From positions 2,908,677 through 2,972,676 of the forward strand of contig BCIO01000003.1 of the NCBI GenBank assembly GCA_001599975.1: a DNA stretch of 64,000 nucleotides, written 5' to 3'. Positions 44,651 through 59,600 of this stretch are shown here, in pieces. The stretch comes from Cystobasidiopsis lactophilus (lineage: Eukaryota; Basidiomycota; Agaricostilbomycetes; Agaricostilbales; Chionosphaeraceae). The notes below the pieces were generated by a model that saw only the letters and a list, made by a program, of their open reading frames with translations, did not search any database and was not told the origin of the DNA. The stretch's first letter is position 1; every line of letters starts with the position of its first letter. The position numbers were made by a program, and so were the translations under genes.

Positions 44651-47600
44651 ATGCAGTTTGAGGATCCCGAGCTGCAGCAGGTCTTCGATGCCTCCTGCAC
44701 TCGCATCCGCAGCGTCTTAAAGCCCGGCCAGCCGTCGCCTGGCGCGCTGCTTCGATCCCAGCTCAACTGCGATGATGCGCTCGCCCTCGACCTCTCCGCT
44801 GGCCTGCAGCGCCTGTTCTCCGCCCTCAACGTCTCCTCTGACCAGCTCAAGAAACGCCTGCCAGACGAATCCGAGGCGGCCGTCAATGTCGAGCGGCTGC
44901 TGGCCAAGGAGAGCGACTTTGTGCAGAATTTGGCCGACTTGGTGCTCAGCAGCAGCCTGGCCGTCGCCTTGCCCGTCCTGCTCGCCTTCAAGCCTTTGTT
45001 TTTAGACGTGGCCGCTCGCTGGGTGCACGCCAAGGACCGGCTGTCCGTGTTGACGGCTATGGGATTGACTTTAGGTTGCAATCCGCTGCTGAAGAGGTGC
45101 GCTGTCCCTGCCCTCTGTTTCTCCTCACATTGCTCATATACTCAATGCACAGATTCTTTCTGATGGTGTACGAGCAAACGGCGGACCCATTTGATTTGCT
45201 AGAGGAGGCGGCAAGCGCTGTCGACTATTCTTGGTGCACTCGCTTTCCTCCTCCGACCCAGTCTCGCCTCGATTGCATCGACCCAGCTTTTCTCTACCAT
45301 CCAAGGCTTCCAGAGCTCCTCCTCGCCCTTTACCGGCTCTCTATGGCTTTCCGCTTCGACCAGCAACCCGGCTGGCCCGTCCCGCTCAAGCTCGTCCTGT
45401 GCATGCAGCAGCACCCTTGCTTGGCACTTCGGCTCCTGGCTTTGAAAGCATACCGCAACTGGACCGGGCTGTCGGATGCGGACTACGAAAAGGCGGTGCG
45501 GACGTGGGTGTATCGGCCGCCAACCGAAGCCGGCTTGGTCCCACCCATGCGCGATACCTCGCACTCCGAAGACCATGTCGCCATCGAACCTACCATCTCC
45601 AACTCTACATCCGGCTTCTGTGATGGCTACAGCCTTCTCCTTCGCTTCAAGAACCAGTCTATTGATGTTTGGACATTGGACAACCTTGAACGCGAACGGG
45701 TCCGCGACCTCACGCTCCAGTACCAGCAAGCTACTCCCCCTCCTGCTCTCGCCTCTCCTGAGTTCTTCGCCGGCCTCGAACTCGACCCGCTCATCGCCAA
45801 CTTCTTCGGTGCCCTGCTCCCCAAAGAGGCCGCCGAGCTTGCCGCCCTCGACTCCACCTTTGTGCCCATCGATCCCGCCGTTGCTGCACTCAAACAACTC
45901 GCCCTCTTCACCGTCGCTCGCAGGCCCGTCTTGCTCAGCTCTGCACCCAGCGCCGGCAAAGCCACCGTCCTCGCTCAGCTCACTCACCTCTTTGGCCTGC
46001 CTGCCTCTCAGCTGGTCACTATCGACCTCTCCGACCGCAGCATTGACGCAAAATCACTGATCGGCGCGCTGTCGTCTTCCATCACTAAACCGGGCACATT
46101 CGAGTTCGTCGAGGGCGTGCTGGCCAAAAGTTGTCGGCTCGGCAAATGGCTCGTCGTCAACAACATCGATCGAGCATCAGACGACGTCTTGGTCTTGCTG
46201 TCCTCTGTCGCAAGGCAAATGGCAGAAGCAATGGCAGGCAAGCCGGTCGAGCTGGTCGTCGATGGCCGCCTCGTCCGCGCGTCCCCGGATTTCATGCTCT
46301 TCGCCACCCGGTCTTCGGCCATCCAAAAGCCTTTCATCGACGATAACTACTGGGAGAACGTTGCCTTGGGCCCGCCAAGCGAAGAAGACTTGCGGGGCAT
46401 CGTCAGCTCCCGCTTCGCCGGCCTCGCGTCTGGCCTGGGTTCGGAGCTCATTGACGCCTGGAAGCGCCTGGCGGCCTGCAATCCCCAACGCTCTGGCAGA
46501 AAGATCACAGTGCGAGACTTGCTGAAGTGCGTTTTCGTCGTTTCTCCGCAAACCGAGTTTTAGGTGGTTTTGCGGCTCATGCAATGCGGCGGGGCACGCA
46601 GGTGGTGCGCAAGGGCTCACAGCTCCCTCCCGACCGGTCTCTCCCTTTCCTCCATCGCCTCCAACCCAGCCTTTCAAGAAGACGTTTTTCTGGATGCGTT
46701 CGACCTCTTCGTCGCCAGCTTGCCGACCTCAGCCACCGCCGAAGCTGGGCAGCTCCTGGCCGAGCTCGCGGCCGCCCTATCCTTCTCTGAGGAGCGCACC
46801 ACATGGCTTCTACAACAGCGGCGGCCCCAAGTCTCGATTTCAAAAGCGGCGTGCGTTTATGGGCGCGCAGCTCTGCCCCGGCCCGCCGCAGACGACTTGC
46901 AGGCCGGCGCCGGCCATTTTGCATTAACCCGCCCAGCACAAGCTCTCCTAGAGCGATTGGCTGTCTCAACCGTGCACTCAGAGCCCGTCCTCTTGGTTGG
47001 CGAGACGGGTACCGGCAAGACGACGACCGTCTCGCACTTGGCCAACAATTTGGGCAAGCAACTCCTTGCTCTCAACATGTCCAATCAAACCGAAGTCACC
47101 GATCTAATTGGAGGCTTCAAGCCGATTGACCTCTCCACCGCCACTGTTCGTGCGTTAACCTGGCCGGTTGCTTCTTGATTTACGCACTTTGAACTCATTG
47201 CCTTAACGGCGCACAGGGCAAGCGCATGAGCTGCACAGCAAATTTGTCGACCTCTTCGATAAAACGTTCAACATTTCTCGGAACGAGGAGTTCGTCGGGG
47301 CCGTGCGAGCGGCGCTCAGCAAGAAGAAGTGGCCCCGTCTGGTGGCGTTGTTCCGCCAAGCGCGCAAGATGGCGGACGTGCGCTTTCAGAAGCAGCCTTC
47401 ATCCAAAGCAGGACAGCCTACCAAGCGCCGCAAGACGGACCAAAGCCAGGCGGAGCAAGAGTGGCTCGACTTTGATGCAGCCGTCACCCATTTCGAGCAG
47501 CGCTTCGTGACTGCCAGTGAAGGGTCCAGCAAGCTCCTCTTCCAGTTTGTGGATGGACCGTTGGTTCAAGCTATGCAGACTGGCGACTGGGTGCTCTTAG

Positions 47601-50600
47601 ACGAAGTCAACTTGGCGACATCCGAAACGCTCGATGTTCTCGCCTCGTTGCTGCGCTCTTCCACCTCTTCCTTCATCTTATCCGAGCGTGGAGATCTCGA
47701 ACCCGTCCAAAGGCACCCTGATTTCCGGCTGTTCGCTTGCATGAACCCTGCGACGGACGTTGGCAAACGCGACCTCCTCCCAGACCTCCGAGCCCGCTTC
47801 ACTGAGTACTACGTCATATCCCCAGACGAAGATGAAGAATCACTGCGCAGTATCGTCAGCCAGTATATCTCACACGTTTCGGTTGGCGATAGGGCGGCCA
47901 TCGCTGACGTCGCCAAGGCCTACTCCACGCTCAAGCAGCAAGCCGCCAGCGGCCAACTTGCGGACGGCACCAACCAGCCCCCGCATTTTTCCGTCCGCAC
48001 GCTAGCTCGAGCGCTTACTTTTGGGGCGACTAAGGCACCAGTCTTCGGCCTGCGGCGGGCGCTCTATGAAGGCTTCGTCATGACCTTTACCACCGCTCTC
48101 GACGCCTCCAGTGAGGCAACAGTCTTGGCCATGCTTCAAAGGCAGCTTCTTGGCACCGAAGAGAGAGCTAGGGCCATCCTTCGCAAGCCGCCGAATAAGT
48201 CAGCCTATCCCGCAAGCGACTTCGTTCTCTTCCATCACTTTGGTCTCCCGCTCGGCCCATTACCAGTTGAAGAACCAACCGATTATATCTTGACGACTTC
48301 CGTTACCCAGAAGCTCACTTCCCTCGCCCGCGTCGTTTCGTCACAGGCGTATCCCATCCTCATTCAAGGGCCAACCTCGAGCGGCAAGACCAGTATGATC
48401 GAGTATCTGGCCAAGCGCACGGGGCACAAGTTCATCCGCATCAACAACCACCAGCACACCGACATTCAAGAGTATCTTGGCACTTATGTGAGCGATCCAT
48501 CGACTGGCTCGCTCGTGTTCCGAGAAGGGCTGCTCGTGCAAGCGCTGCGGGAGGGCTCGTGGATAGTTCTCGATGAACTCAACCTGGCGCCATCGGACGT
48601 CCTTGAAGCACTGAATCGCCTGTTGGACGACAATCGCGAGCTCTTCATCCCAGAGCTCAACGAAACGGTCAAGCCACGCGCAGGCTTCACCCTGTTCGCA
48701 ACGCAGAATCCCCCGTCCTACGCCGGCCGCAAAGCCCTGTCTAGGGCCTTTCGCAATCGCTTCATGGAGCTCTTTTTCGACGACGTGCCGCAAACGGAGC
48801 TGGCCACCATCCTCGAGCAGCGCTGCCAGATCGCCCCTTCCTACGCTCTCAAGATCGTGGAAGTTTTCGACCGCCTTCGCCATCGCCGCCAGATCGAGAA
48901 GGTGTTCGAAGACCGCAACGCTTTTGTCACGCTCCGCGACCTTTTTCGCTGGGGCACCCGAGAAGCGATCGGCTATCAACAGCTGGCGCAGCACGGTTTC
49001 ATGCTCATTGGCGAGCGGGCTCGCAATGCGGTTGACAGGCAAACCGTGGTCGAAGTCCTGGAAACGGTTATGAAGGTCCAGCTGGACATCGACTCGCTCT
49101 ATCCAGCGCCGGAAAGTTTGACGACCGGGCCCGACTCGCTGGTCTGGACCTTTGCCACCCGCCGCATGTTCAATCTGGCACTGCACGCGCTGCGCAACAA
49201 AGAACCGGTTCTGCTAGTGGGCGAAACCGGCTCTGGGAAGACCGCTGTGTGTCGCGTCTTGGCTGCCGCACTCGGCATACCCTTTTCACAAATCAATTGC
49301 CACCTCAACACGGATGCGTCTGACCTGATCGGCGGTTATCGCCCCGTTCGGAACCGCGCCGCCCTTTTGGCGTCAGTCCAGCAAAAGCTCGGGGCGCTCC
49401 TCGTCAAGCTCAAGCGCAAGAGCCCAGCTGACTCGCCCATCACCGTCCTACAGTCTCTATTGACCTCGCTGAGCCGCACAGAGCACACCGGCGAAATCAA
49501 GCGCCTACTTCAAGACGCGCGCACGGCCAACAGCCTGTTCGAGTGGTGTGACGGCCCATTGGTGTCAGCCATGCAGGACGGAGCACTTTTCCTTATGGAC
49601 GAGATCTCGCTGGCAGATGACTCAGTGCTGGAGCGGTTGAACTCTGTTCTCGAGCCTTCGCGGACTCTGGTGTTGGCAGAAAAGGGTGCGGTGTCAGTCT
49701 CGGACGCACGGGTTGTTGGCGCTCCGGCATTCTCAGTCGTCGCGACGATGAACCCTGGCGGTGACTTTGGCAAGAAAGAGCTCAGCCCAGCTCTACGAAA
49801 CCGCTTCACCGAGATCTGGGTTTCGGCAATTGCCGACAACCGTCAAGACTTGCTTCAAATCCTGGAAGAAGCGTTGCGCCCGACTGGGCTAGCCACGCAG
49901 TCGGCTGCCTCTATGTTGGAGTTCGCCGAGTGGTTCCACCGCGAGCACAGGAACCAGTCGCCCGTCAGCGTGCGCGATTTGCTGGCGTGGAGCCAATTCA
50001 CAATCAACTCTCAGGCTGTTGGATCGAATGAAGTAGAGCCCTGGGTGTGGATCAATGGGGCCTTCATGCTCTACGCGGACTCCGTCGCCCTTACACAAAC
50101 GGACCGATCCCAGTTTGTAAGCGTGTCCAGTGCCCCGAAGGAGTCTGAGCTTAGCAATTTCGGCAGGTGGCGAGTGTCATACGCCAGCTTTCCAGCGCGT
50201 TTGGTCTGCCTGTCGACGAGAGCCAACTTCAGCCCACCTTGTCAGAGACCGATGCGGCTCTCCGAATTGGCCACTTTGAACTCCCCAAGACGCCGTCCGC
50301 CGCTCCTCAGCCCTTCGTCCTCCAAGCACCCACCACCTGCACCAACGCCATGCGCGTCCTCCGAGCCATGCAAATCAACAAACCCATACTTCTTGAAGGC
50401 TCACCTGGCGTGGGCAAGACATCCTTGATAGCCGCTCTCGCGGCAGCCTCCGGACACAAGCTGGTCCGGATCAACTTGTCAGACCAGTCCGACCTCGCCG
50501 ACTTGTTTGGTGGTGATGTGCCAACTGCAAGCGTCACGACTGCCGAATTCGAGTTCCGCGCCGCCCCTTTCCTCGAAGCTATGCAAGATGGCTCGTGGGT

Positions 50601-53600
50601 ACTTCTCGACGAGATGAACCTGGCGCCGCAGCAAGTTTTGGAGGGCCTCAACTCGTGCTTGGATCACCGCCGTCAAGTTTTCATCCCCGAGCTGGGAAAG
50701 ACTTTTGAGCAGGCGCCAGGCTTTCGAGTCTTTGCCGCCCAAAACCCTGTCAACGAAGGGGGTTCGCGCAAAGGCCTACCCAAGAGCTTTCTGGATCGTT
50801 TCATCCGCGTTTGGGTGTCCGCTCTGGAGGCGCAAGACCTCACCCTCATCTGCCAAAGTCTGTACCCGGCTTTGCCTCTGCAGGTGCTGACTCGCGTGGT
50901 TGCCTTTGCTTCCGATGTTTCGCGCCAAGCAGGCAAGCTGTGGGGGCAAGCTGGTGCTCCTTGGGATATCAACTTAAGAGACATGTTGCGACTTCTGGAC
51001 TTCGTATCGGAGCAACAAGCTGGCGACGACAGCGAGCCGCCACCGGAAGAGATTGTCGACCTGCTCTTCCTTCAACGCTTCCGATCTCCTCAAGACCGCG
51101 ATGCCGTCCTGCGCCTCTATGCACAGCACTTTGACCAGGCTCTCGGCGTCGACGATTCTCCCGCCATCGCCTATACTCCCAGTCGCCTTCTCGTTGGGAG
51201 GACAGCTCTGCAACGCAGTGGAACGACCTTAGACCCACCTTCCATTGCTCGGAATCACCATGCACCGCTACGCGCCATCAGCCTCGCTATCTCTTCAAAA
51301 GCCCTCACTATTTTGACGGGAGCCCACGCCGCAGCCAAGGTATCACTCCTGCAGTCCCTCTCCAGTGTTTGTGGTGCCCCACTGCAGGTGCTCGGCGCTT
51401 CTACCCAGACCGACGCTCTCGACCTCCTTGGCTCCTTCGAGCAGAGGGACGGCCGGAAGCGTGCGCTGCAGCTAGCCCAGCGTCTTTCTGGCCGTCTGGC
51501 AACGTTGGCCACGTCTGCGCAGATCGATCCAGATTGCGACTCGGCCGTTCTTGCCAAGTTCATGCGCGGCGCTGGCGCTTTGAATCGTCTGGTCGCCGAA
51601 CTTTCGTCTCGAACTCCCTCTACAAGCAACGTGGGCCCAACACTCTCTCCAGAGGCTTTGCAAGATTTGCTGGATCTACTGCAAGATGCAGAACTGCTGC
51701 AGGAGCTCGCCGCGGAACTGGAAAGTTTGTCTTCGGCGGCTCACACGTTTGCGTGGCTGGATGGCCCACTCGTTGATGCTATGAAGAAGGGCCTGTGGCT
51801 CGCCATCAATCACTCGAACCTCTGTCCCTCTTCGGTGCTCGACCGCCTAAACTCGATCTTTGACGAAAAGGACGGCAAGCTGCTGCTCAGTGAGAACACA
51901 TCGAAAGGCCAAGGATCGACCGCCGAAGTCGTGCGCCCACATGCCAACTTCCGCCTCTTCCTGCTCGTCGATGCTCAGTTTGGTGAGCTGTCAAGGGCCA
52001 TGCGCAATCGCGGCATCGAGATTTTCGTTCCGCCCACCCTTGAATATGAAGCATCAGCCCTCAGTACTTCGGCCTCTTCTCTGGCGCACCTAGACCCTTT
52101 TCCCCTCCCTGCCACTTTGTCTGCAGCGTCCGTGGCGCCTGTCGACTTGGGACTGGCCTCCCGACTCGCCCCAACGCTTGCACCATCGTTCGACACGCTC
52201 GCATCGCTCCAAGCCGGCGAGACCGCCGCGAATCTTCGGCGTGACCTCATTCAAGCAGCACAGCTTCCATATATGGACTCGATGGTACGTTGCGTCGATG
52301 GGACCGGACCTATGTTCGCTGACCTGGCTTCGGACAGGCAATGGATCTTGGCTTGACGTTGCGCGACACCCCGTCGACGCCTTCCAGCTTGCGGGACTGG
52401 CTCACAACAGTTTTCCTGGCCACCGAGATTACTCCATTGCTAGGCCGCTCTGTCGCAAACCAGGGCGATGGTTCGGGGTTGGGGGCCGAGGTCTTGACGT
52501 TCTTGACTGTTTGCCGAGACTTCATTCTTCATTCCCTGACGGACCAAACATGCACCCACGTGAGCTAGAAATCTCTTTCCAAGACCCAGGCTCAGTAAAG
52601 AAAGCAGAACAAACTGGCCGTTCTTGACGAGCTGATGCACTTTCTCGCCGCGATATCAAATACGAGCCTGAATCCGCCCGACCTCGCGTCCCTTTCGACA
52701 CACCTTCGCCAATCACTGCCCCTCCTGGAGCAGCTCGACGACAAAGCATATCACTGCGCGCAGGCCCTGCTCATTCGATTCGCGGATTTTGCCAGTCCTC
52801 GGCTGTCTCAAATTTGGAAGGCCCTCCTTCCCACATCAATCCAACGCAGTGTGTTGAGCAAGGCCCTGCACCAAAATTTGGACGCCGGCAGTGTCAATCA
52901 AGGTACGTAGCCTTCCCAATGGCAATTGACCGAGCTGACTTGGCCCCAGACCTCGTCGTTTTGGCCTTATCTGTCTTATCGAGCGACAGCACAGACAGTA
53001 TATCCATGAGCGAAGAAGTCACTCAGGTAAGCTCCGTTTGCTAGCTTGCGTCGGATGGGTCTCATGCTGACGACGGGACTAGCGTCTGGACAGGGCTACA
53101 GCGATGGCCTCGGTAACCAGCGAGACGGCTGGGCTTCTTGGTCGATTACAGTCCCATGCCGTTGTGGTGACTGTCCTGAGCCTCTTCAAGGCACTGCCCG
53201 CGCCACAGCTTCTGGTCAGTTTCAAAGACAATTTGCCATTCTGACTGCAAACGCTGAGAAAACGTTCAGCCCGATTTTTTGGCCATCATCTGCAATGCCC
53301 CGTTGGCCGGATACGCCCTCAGCTCTTTGCAGGCTTTAACGCTCCAAACGCCTGTTCCTTTGGAAGGCGGTGCTATGTTGCTCCTACGCGTGAGGCGAAG
53401 CCTCCAAATTAGGTGCTACTTGTCACTAAGCCGTCAATTAGTCCGATGGCGCGTGGTGGGAGACCGCTGCCTCCGCTCGCCTGTTCGCTGAGGTCGCCGT
53501 GGAGCTCAGGCATGGCTTTCCGTCTCGACCATTTTTATTCTGCTGACCGCTTACTGCCCACAACAGCTCCTCTCCACCCCTGGCAGCGGAAGTCATGTCC

Positions 53601-56600
53601 CGAATTGACGAGCGAGAGGCGGCTGCTCGAACAATACTGCACACGGCGCGCCTTCGGCCTGTTCCGGCGGCCCAAGGATTGCAAAACCTGCTTTACTCCT
53701 TTGCATCTCAGCTTTGGCATGCTACAACGGGCGGTTCGGCGCCTTTGGTGCTCCACGCTGCCGTCGAAGCCTGGCATATGGAGGCCACCGCATCGGCCAT
53801 TCCTTATCGCTTTCAGTCTGCGCCAGAAGATTCGCTCCAACAGACTGGCGTGTTGTTCTTGACCCTCGCTCGCGCCCTGTGGCATCTTTGCCTACCCAAA
53901 GGCCCGTTCGATCCCGCTTTGTCGGCATTTGCCGCTGCAGCGGCACTGCGTCAGCACGCTTCCCGCCTCGTCGAAGGCTTGGCCTGCCTGACGACTTTCG
54001 ACCTTCAAAGCAAACTTCGATTTCGGTCTCTGGCTGAAGACCTGCACCAGCTCACTTTGCGTCTACAGCAGAGCCAGGTCGACGATGCTGTCCAGCCTCG
54101 GCCGTTCGATGCACCTTTGCTGGCGCGCTTGTTTGCCCTTCTCAAAGATGGCACGCGGCTCATTTTTACGGACGCCTTGGACCGCATATTTCGAGAGCCG
54201 AGCCCGTCACTGACGCCGGACAAGCTGAGCCAACAGCTCGCCAACGTTGCGGCTAATGTCGCAAGTCTCCAACAACGCCTTCTCAACGAATTTGGCACAC
54301 GTCTTCCGGATCTATGCGTGCCAGTGACCATCATTTGTACGCTCGTCCGAGTCGGCTGCCACTTGATTTCCGACTTCCCCGAACCCGAAAACGAAGTTGC
54401 GGACGACCTATGGCGATTTCCTCAGGCATTGGGCTATTCGTCTCGGCTGCTTACATCACCTCTCGACATGTCAAGTGTTCTTCTCGCCTTGGGGATACTC
54501 CAAGACGCCTACCTCCTCCGCCGAACTCTTACGGCCACGGAAGTTTGCACGCTAGACGCGTGTCTTCACCTGCTTTCCGATCAATGGCAGTTGCAAACGG
54601 AAGAGCAGCGCCAAGAGGAGGACGCTCGTTCGGCCCTGTACCGCACCCGGGCCGAAAAGTCGGAAGAGGAAGAGCTGCAGGATCTGTTTGGCACCGAAGA
54701 GGAGGCTGCTGTGTCGAAGGCTGCTTCGGATGCCTCCGCTTACGGCGTAGGAAGTCGAGTTTTCCTGGCGCTCTACGGCGGACAGCCGGCAGATCTCACG
54801 CTTTTGCCGTCCCTTCGCCACCGCCTGCTCCAAGACCGCCTGGCGCAAAACGCGGTCTCCACTTCGTCTGAGGCAGACGCTATGGTGTTTTTTGTGGGCA
54901 TGTTGTCCAAACAGCCCTCACAAGTTCAAAACGGCCACTCTAACTTCTACACCGACCCGGCGCCCGTCGACGAGCTCCGACCAATTTTGGCCCTGCTCGA
55001 GAGTTTGAAGCAAGGTCTTGCTCCTCTGGTGCACCAATGGCCAGAGCAGATGATTTTGCAGCACATCTCTGCGCTAGTCAGTGGTATACTACAGCAGCCG
55101 GCGTCAAAATCTTTGGCACGCTTTCTGGAGCTGCTCGACCGCCTGTTGCCCGCCCTCGACGATTGGGAAGCGGTCGCCAGCTCAGCAGTCTCCCTGGCTC
55201 GCTTTCGAGAAGCGATCATCAATCAGATCATAGCGCTGCGCAAGTTGGAACTCACGAGCTGGCCTGCAGTCATCGAGGCCGAGCTCAGCGCCTTCCAGGA
55301 CCGAGCCCGATCCGTCTTCTGGCCTATGCTGGCTGCCGTACTCGACGAGAGTGGCGAGTTGACGGACAAGACCCGGCTCATCACGGCCTTCCTAGAAGAT
55401 TGTCCACTCGGCCAATTTCCAACACGCCTACAAATGACCACAGCAATCTTAGCCTACCTCCAAGAAATGGATACGAGCAGCGCCACGGTCAACATTTTGC
55501 GTTCGCTCCTCGCCTATTTTGGACGTTTTGCGGTCGCGGTAGAATCAGCCATCGGAGACGAGCGACAAAAGGTGTGCCTCTTCTTCTCTCCTTGAGCCCA
55601 GGTTGTTGAGAGATTCCGAATGCCGCTGTTCCCAGAGCGCCCGTGCCCTAGCCGAGGTCGTTCAGCTCGCCAAATGGAAAGACGTCAACGTTGTGGCCTT
55701 AAGGCAGTCAGCTGCCAAGTCGCACCGGGCTCTGCTCAAGGTCGTTCGCGCGTTTCGCGCTGGCCTCCAACGCACGTCTACCACAGCTTTTCCTCAACGC
55801 GACGCATCGCTTTCGCGGCAGGAAGGCTTGCTTTCGTCGATCGCATCCGCGAACCCTGTCGTTCCACCTCCCGCGCCCGACGCCCACTTCACCAGAGATC
55901 TCACCACCCCCATCCGCCGCTTCGCAGCCTTGTCCGCCCACTTCGCTCAGCGGCTGGCTGCTGATGACAGCAGCGCCCACCTCACCCGATTTGCCGGCCT
56001 GATTGTTGACACGGCCAAGAGCCTCCGAGACGAGAAGGTCAATACCGAGGATCCTGCCTCGACGAGCAACCTTTTGAACAGAAAGCGCCGTGCATTCGCC
56101 GATTTGCTGAAGGAGCTCAAGAGGCTGGGCTTTTCACGCAACCCGTCCACCAGAGTTATGACAGCTCAGGCCGACCTGGCTGTATTCCACTCTCTGGGAG
56201 CCATCGGGCATCAGAGCCGTTCCGATTCGGCCTTCTACCAGGCCGTCGATCGTTTTGTGCCGCTCCGCAATTGCAGAGCCACATTCAGCCCAGACCTTCA
56301 AGCCGGTCAGGTGCATGCCATCTTGGGCATCCTGGAAAGCGGGCTTCATCTGCTCTCTGGACTTCGAGCACGAGCTGTCTCAATGACAGCCGGCTTCGTG
56401 CCGACCTTCCGTGCGGCCATTGGTTGGCTCGCCCTGGCCGCTGAAGAAGGCCTCTCTGCCAACTCATGGGATGCTGACGGCGTACGAGCTGGTGCGTTGT
56501 GGCTTTCTTTGTGACTATCAGATGATGCTAATGTGCGCTGTCAGCTGTCGCCTGCCACGCAACTTGTCTGGCCGAGCTCGAAACCACTCTAGCATCGCAT

Positions 56601-59600
56601 CAGGGTCTCTTGGGTCTGCCTTGGGATTCTGAGCTCTTTCGGTCTCTCATCGAAGCCGCCGACACAGCTAGCGAGCGCGTCCTCTCGGCACGACACGATT
56701 TGTTCCCGACTCTGGCGTCAACTGCGTCCTGCTTTCACAACGCGACAGTCGCCATGGATCGTTCCATCAACCGCCTCGAGGAGCTGGCAGCGGTTAAACC
56801 CGAATGGATTTACGTTCTCGGACCGACGTTGGCCAGACTTCGAGCCGAGCGGCTCGCAGTTCAGCCGCTGGCCCGTTCAGCTGCATCCACCGGCGACGAG
56901 GCCGCTGCAGCGCTCAACACGATCATTGATTCGCTGCTAGTATCCTTCCAGAGGCTGAATGGTTCTTGGCTGTCTGAAGTGGCCACCGAAAAGGATGAGC
57001 TTCCTGACGCAGCCTTGCCTCAACTTTCCAGGAACGTCTCTTTGGCGATTGACCTGCTCGATACCCCCAACATTGCCGCACAACTCGACGCCTTCATTGA
57101 AACTCTACAGCGCTGTCCTTTGGAAGCGGTGGCGCCGCAAATTGGTCGCCTCCTGCCCTTCCTGCAGCTTTACTACACGGTCCACTTGGGAGTTGCCGAG
57201 ATGGCCGAGTCGACGCAAACCGCGTTGGCGCAGCTAATTTCGACCATATCGTCTCTCGTTGTCGAACTGGCTGAGCATGGCTACTGCCAGCCGACGGAAT
57301 CGGAGGAGGCCGGTGCGGGCGCTCACTCGGATGCTGCTGGAGAGACGGCCGGAATGGGCCTGGGAGCCGGCTCGGAGGGCCAAAAGAACGTCTCCGACCA
57401 GATCGAAAACGAAGAACAGGTCGAAGGCTTGCAAGGCGAAGAGGATCAACAAGATCAGCCGAAGGACGAGGACCAGCAAGACGACGGTCAGGACGATGCC
57501 GTCGACGCCTCCAACATGGACATGTCCAACGCTCAAGACCAGGATGTCGAGATGCAAGAAGATGTCGATGACCAAAGCCAAGGCGACCAGTCTGAGCAGG
57601 AAGATGCGGAAGAGCAGGCGGAAGACGTTGACCCTCTGGCGGATTCCGCAGTCGACGAGAAGTTTTGGAACGAACCACCAGAATCAGGATCTGACGAAGA
57701 CACCAAGCCTCAGGACACCACACAGGCGCCTGCTCAAGCCGAGGGCGAGATGGCAGCAGCTCAAGATGAAACCGACCAGCAGCCTGACGTGCCCGAACGC
57801 GCTGCCAACGACCAGTCTGCGCCCGACGACCCTGCTCCAGAGGACCAAGACGTGGATCAAGATGCCAAACCAGCTGCCGAAAACCAACAGCCTGACGTGG
57901 ACATGGAGCAGAAAGACGTTTTGGATGCGAATAAGCCGGACGACGCTCAGTCGGAGTCGGAGCCAGACGACCAAGAAGAGAATGGCGATCTGGCCAACGA
58001 TATGAAGGTGGACGCAGAGGAGCCAGGTTCGCTCAGTCTATTCTGCTCTTTGCGTGTCATATTGATGTTTTGTCCAGACGCTAAACCGGAGGACTCAAAC
58101 GATGCCGCTTCTGATGGTCAAGCTGACCAAGTCGAGCCCCGTAGGTCCGACTCCTTCCTTTTGAATTGCTATTCCTGACGTGGCTGCTCTCGGAAGCTGC
58201 TGCTGCCGAAGAAGGCGACGCGGACATCGACGCTCAGGAGGATGCCCCGGCCCCGGATGCCGTCGCTGGCGAAACCCAACCGGTTCAGCCATCTGTAAAC
58301 GGCACACAAGTAGCAAGAGACGACAACGATCCTGCGCCTAGGCCAGAGCAAAATGATGTGGGGGAAGACCAGGACCAGACAGCAGACGAATCGTCGCGCG
58401 CTGGCATTGGCGGCCGCAGCGGGGACGACAGCATGGACCCTCCCGACGATAACTCAGCACAAGCAGGGGCATCGAAGCCGCATCTTCGGTCAGACCCTCA
58501 AGAGCCATCAAGCGATCGACCCAAGGGCAACATCCTCGAGCAGTGGAACAAGCAGCTGAAGGCCATCGATGAAGCGCTCGACGCAGATAAAGAGCCCCTC
58601 GAGGCACCAAGTACCGAGGAAGGCAACCCTGCGCCTCGCGAGGTTGCATTCGCCGGCGAAGAAGCTTTCGATGACCAAGCGCTCGGCGCAGCATCAACCG
58701 CCGACGAGGCTTTGCGGCTCCGAGACCTTGCGCTCCAGCCAGACGATGGGCCTTCAGCGGAGGAGCAGGACGTGGACATGGGGGACGCCGATTTGCCAGA
58801 AGACAGCGGCATGCAGCTCGATTTGGAGGATAGCACGCCGGATCGCAACACAGCAACTCCTGCGGCCTCCACCTATCAGCCAGCTCCCAGCAATGGCGAC
58901 CCAGCCATCCTGGATGTCGACTTGCAAAGCTTCGATGCAGATCTACCGGCTTCTCCAAAACCCGCCCCGCCCGATGATGCTGGACTTCCGCTGAATCAGA
59001 TCGCCTTCCGCTCCCAAGCCCAAGTCCAAGTCGGCTTCAAGCAGGCCTGGCAGCACTACTGCCTGCTCACGTCCGCTCTCAGCTATTCTTTGACAGAGCA
59101 ATTGCGGCTCATCTTGGAACCCACTCAAGCGTCGCGCCTTGAAGGCGACTATCGGTCCGGCAAACGGCTCAACATGAAGCGCATCATCCCTTTCATTGCG
59201 TCGGAGTACACCAAAGACAAGATTTGGCTCCGCCGCACCAAGCCGAGCGACCGGCGCTACCAGATCTTGATCGCCCTGGACGACTCTGGGTCCATCAAGC
59301 ATCCCTCCACAGTCAACTTGGCCTTCCAGTCCCTCGCTTTAGTAACCACGTCGTTAAACCGGCTCGAGGTCGGCGAAGTCGCGGTCGCTTCATATGGCCA
59401 GCAAGTTCAAATGCTGCACTCCCTCACCGACGGCGCCATCAGCGATGAGGTTGGGAGCTCCATCTTGGAACGCTTCACCTTCCAGCAACGCCAAACCGAC
59501 TATGTGGACCTTCTGACGACAACGCTCGCGGAGTTCCAAGCAGCTCGCGCCCGCCAGACTGTGGGGAGCAACAGTGACGAGCTGTGGCAGCTCGAGATCA

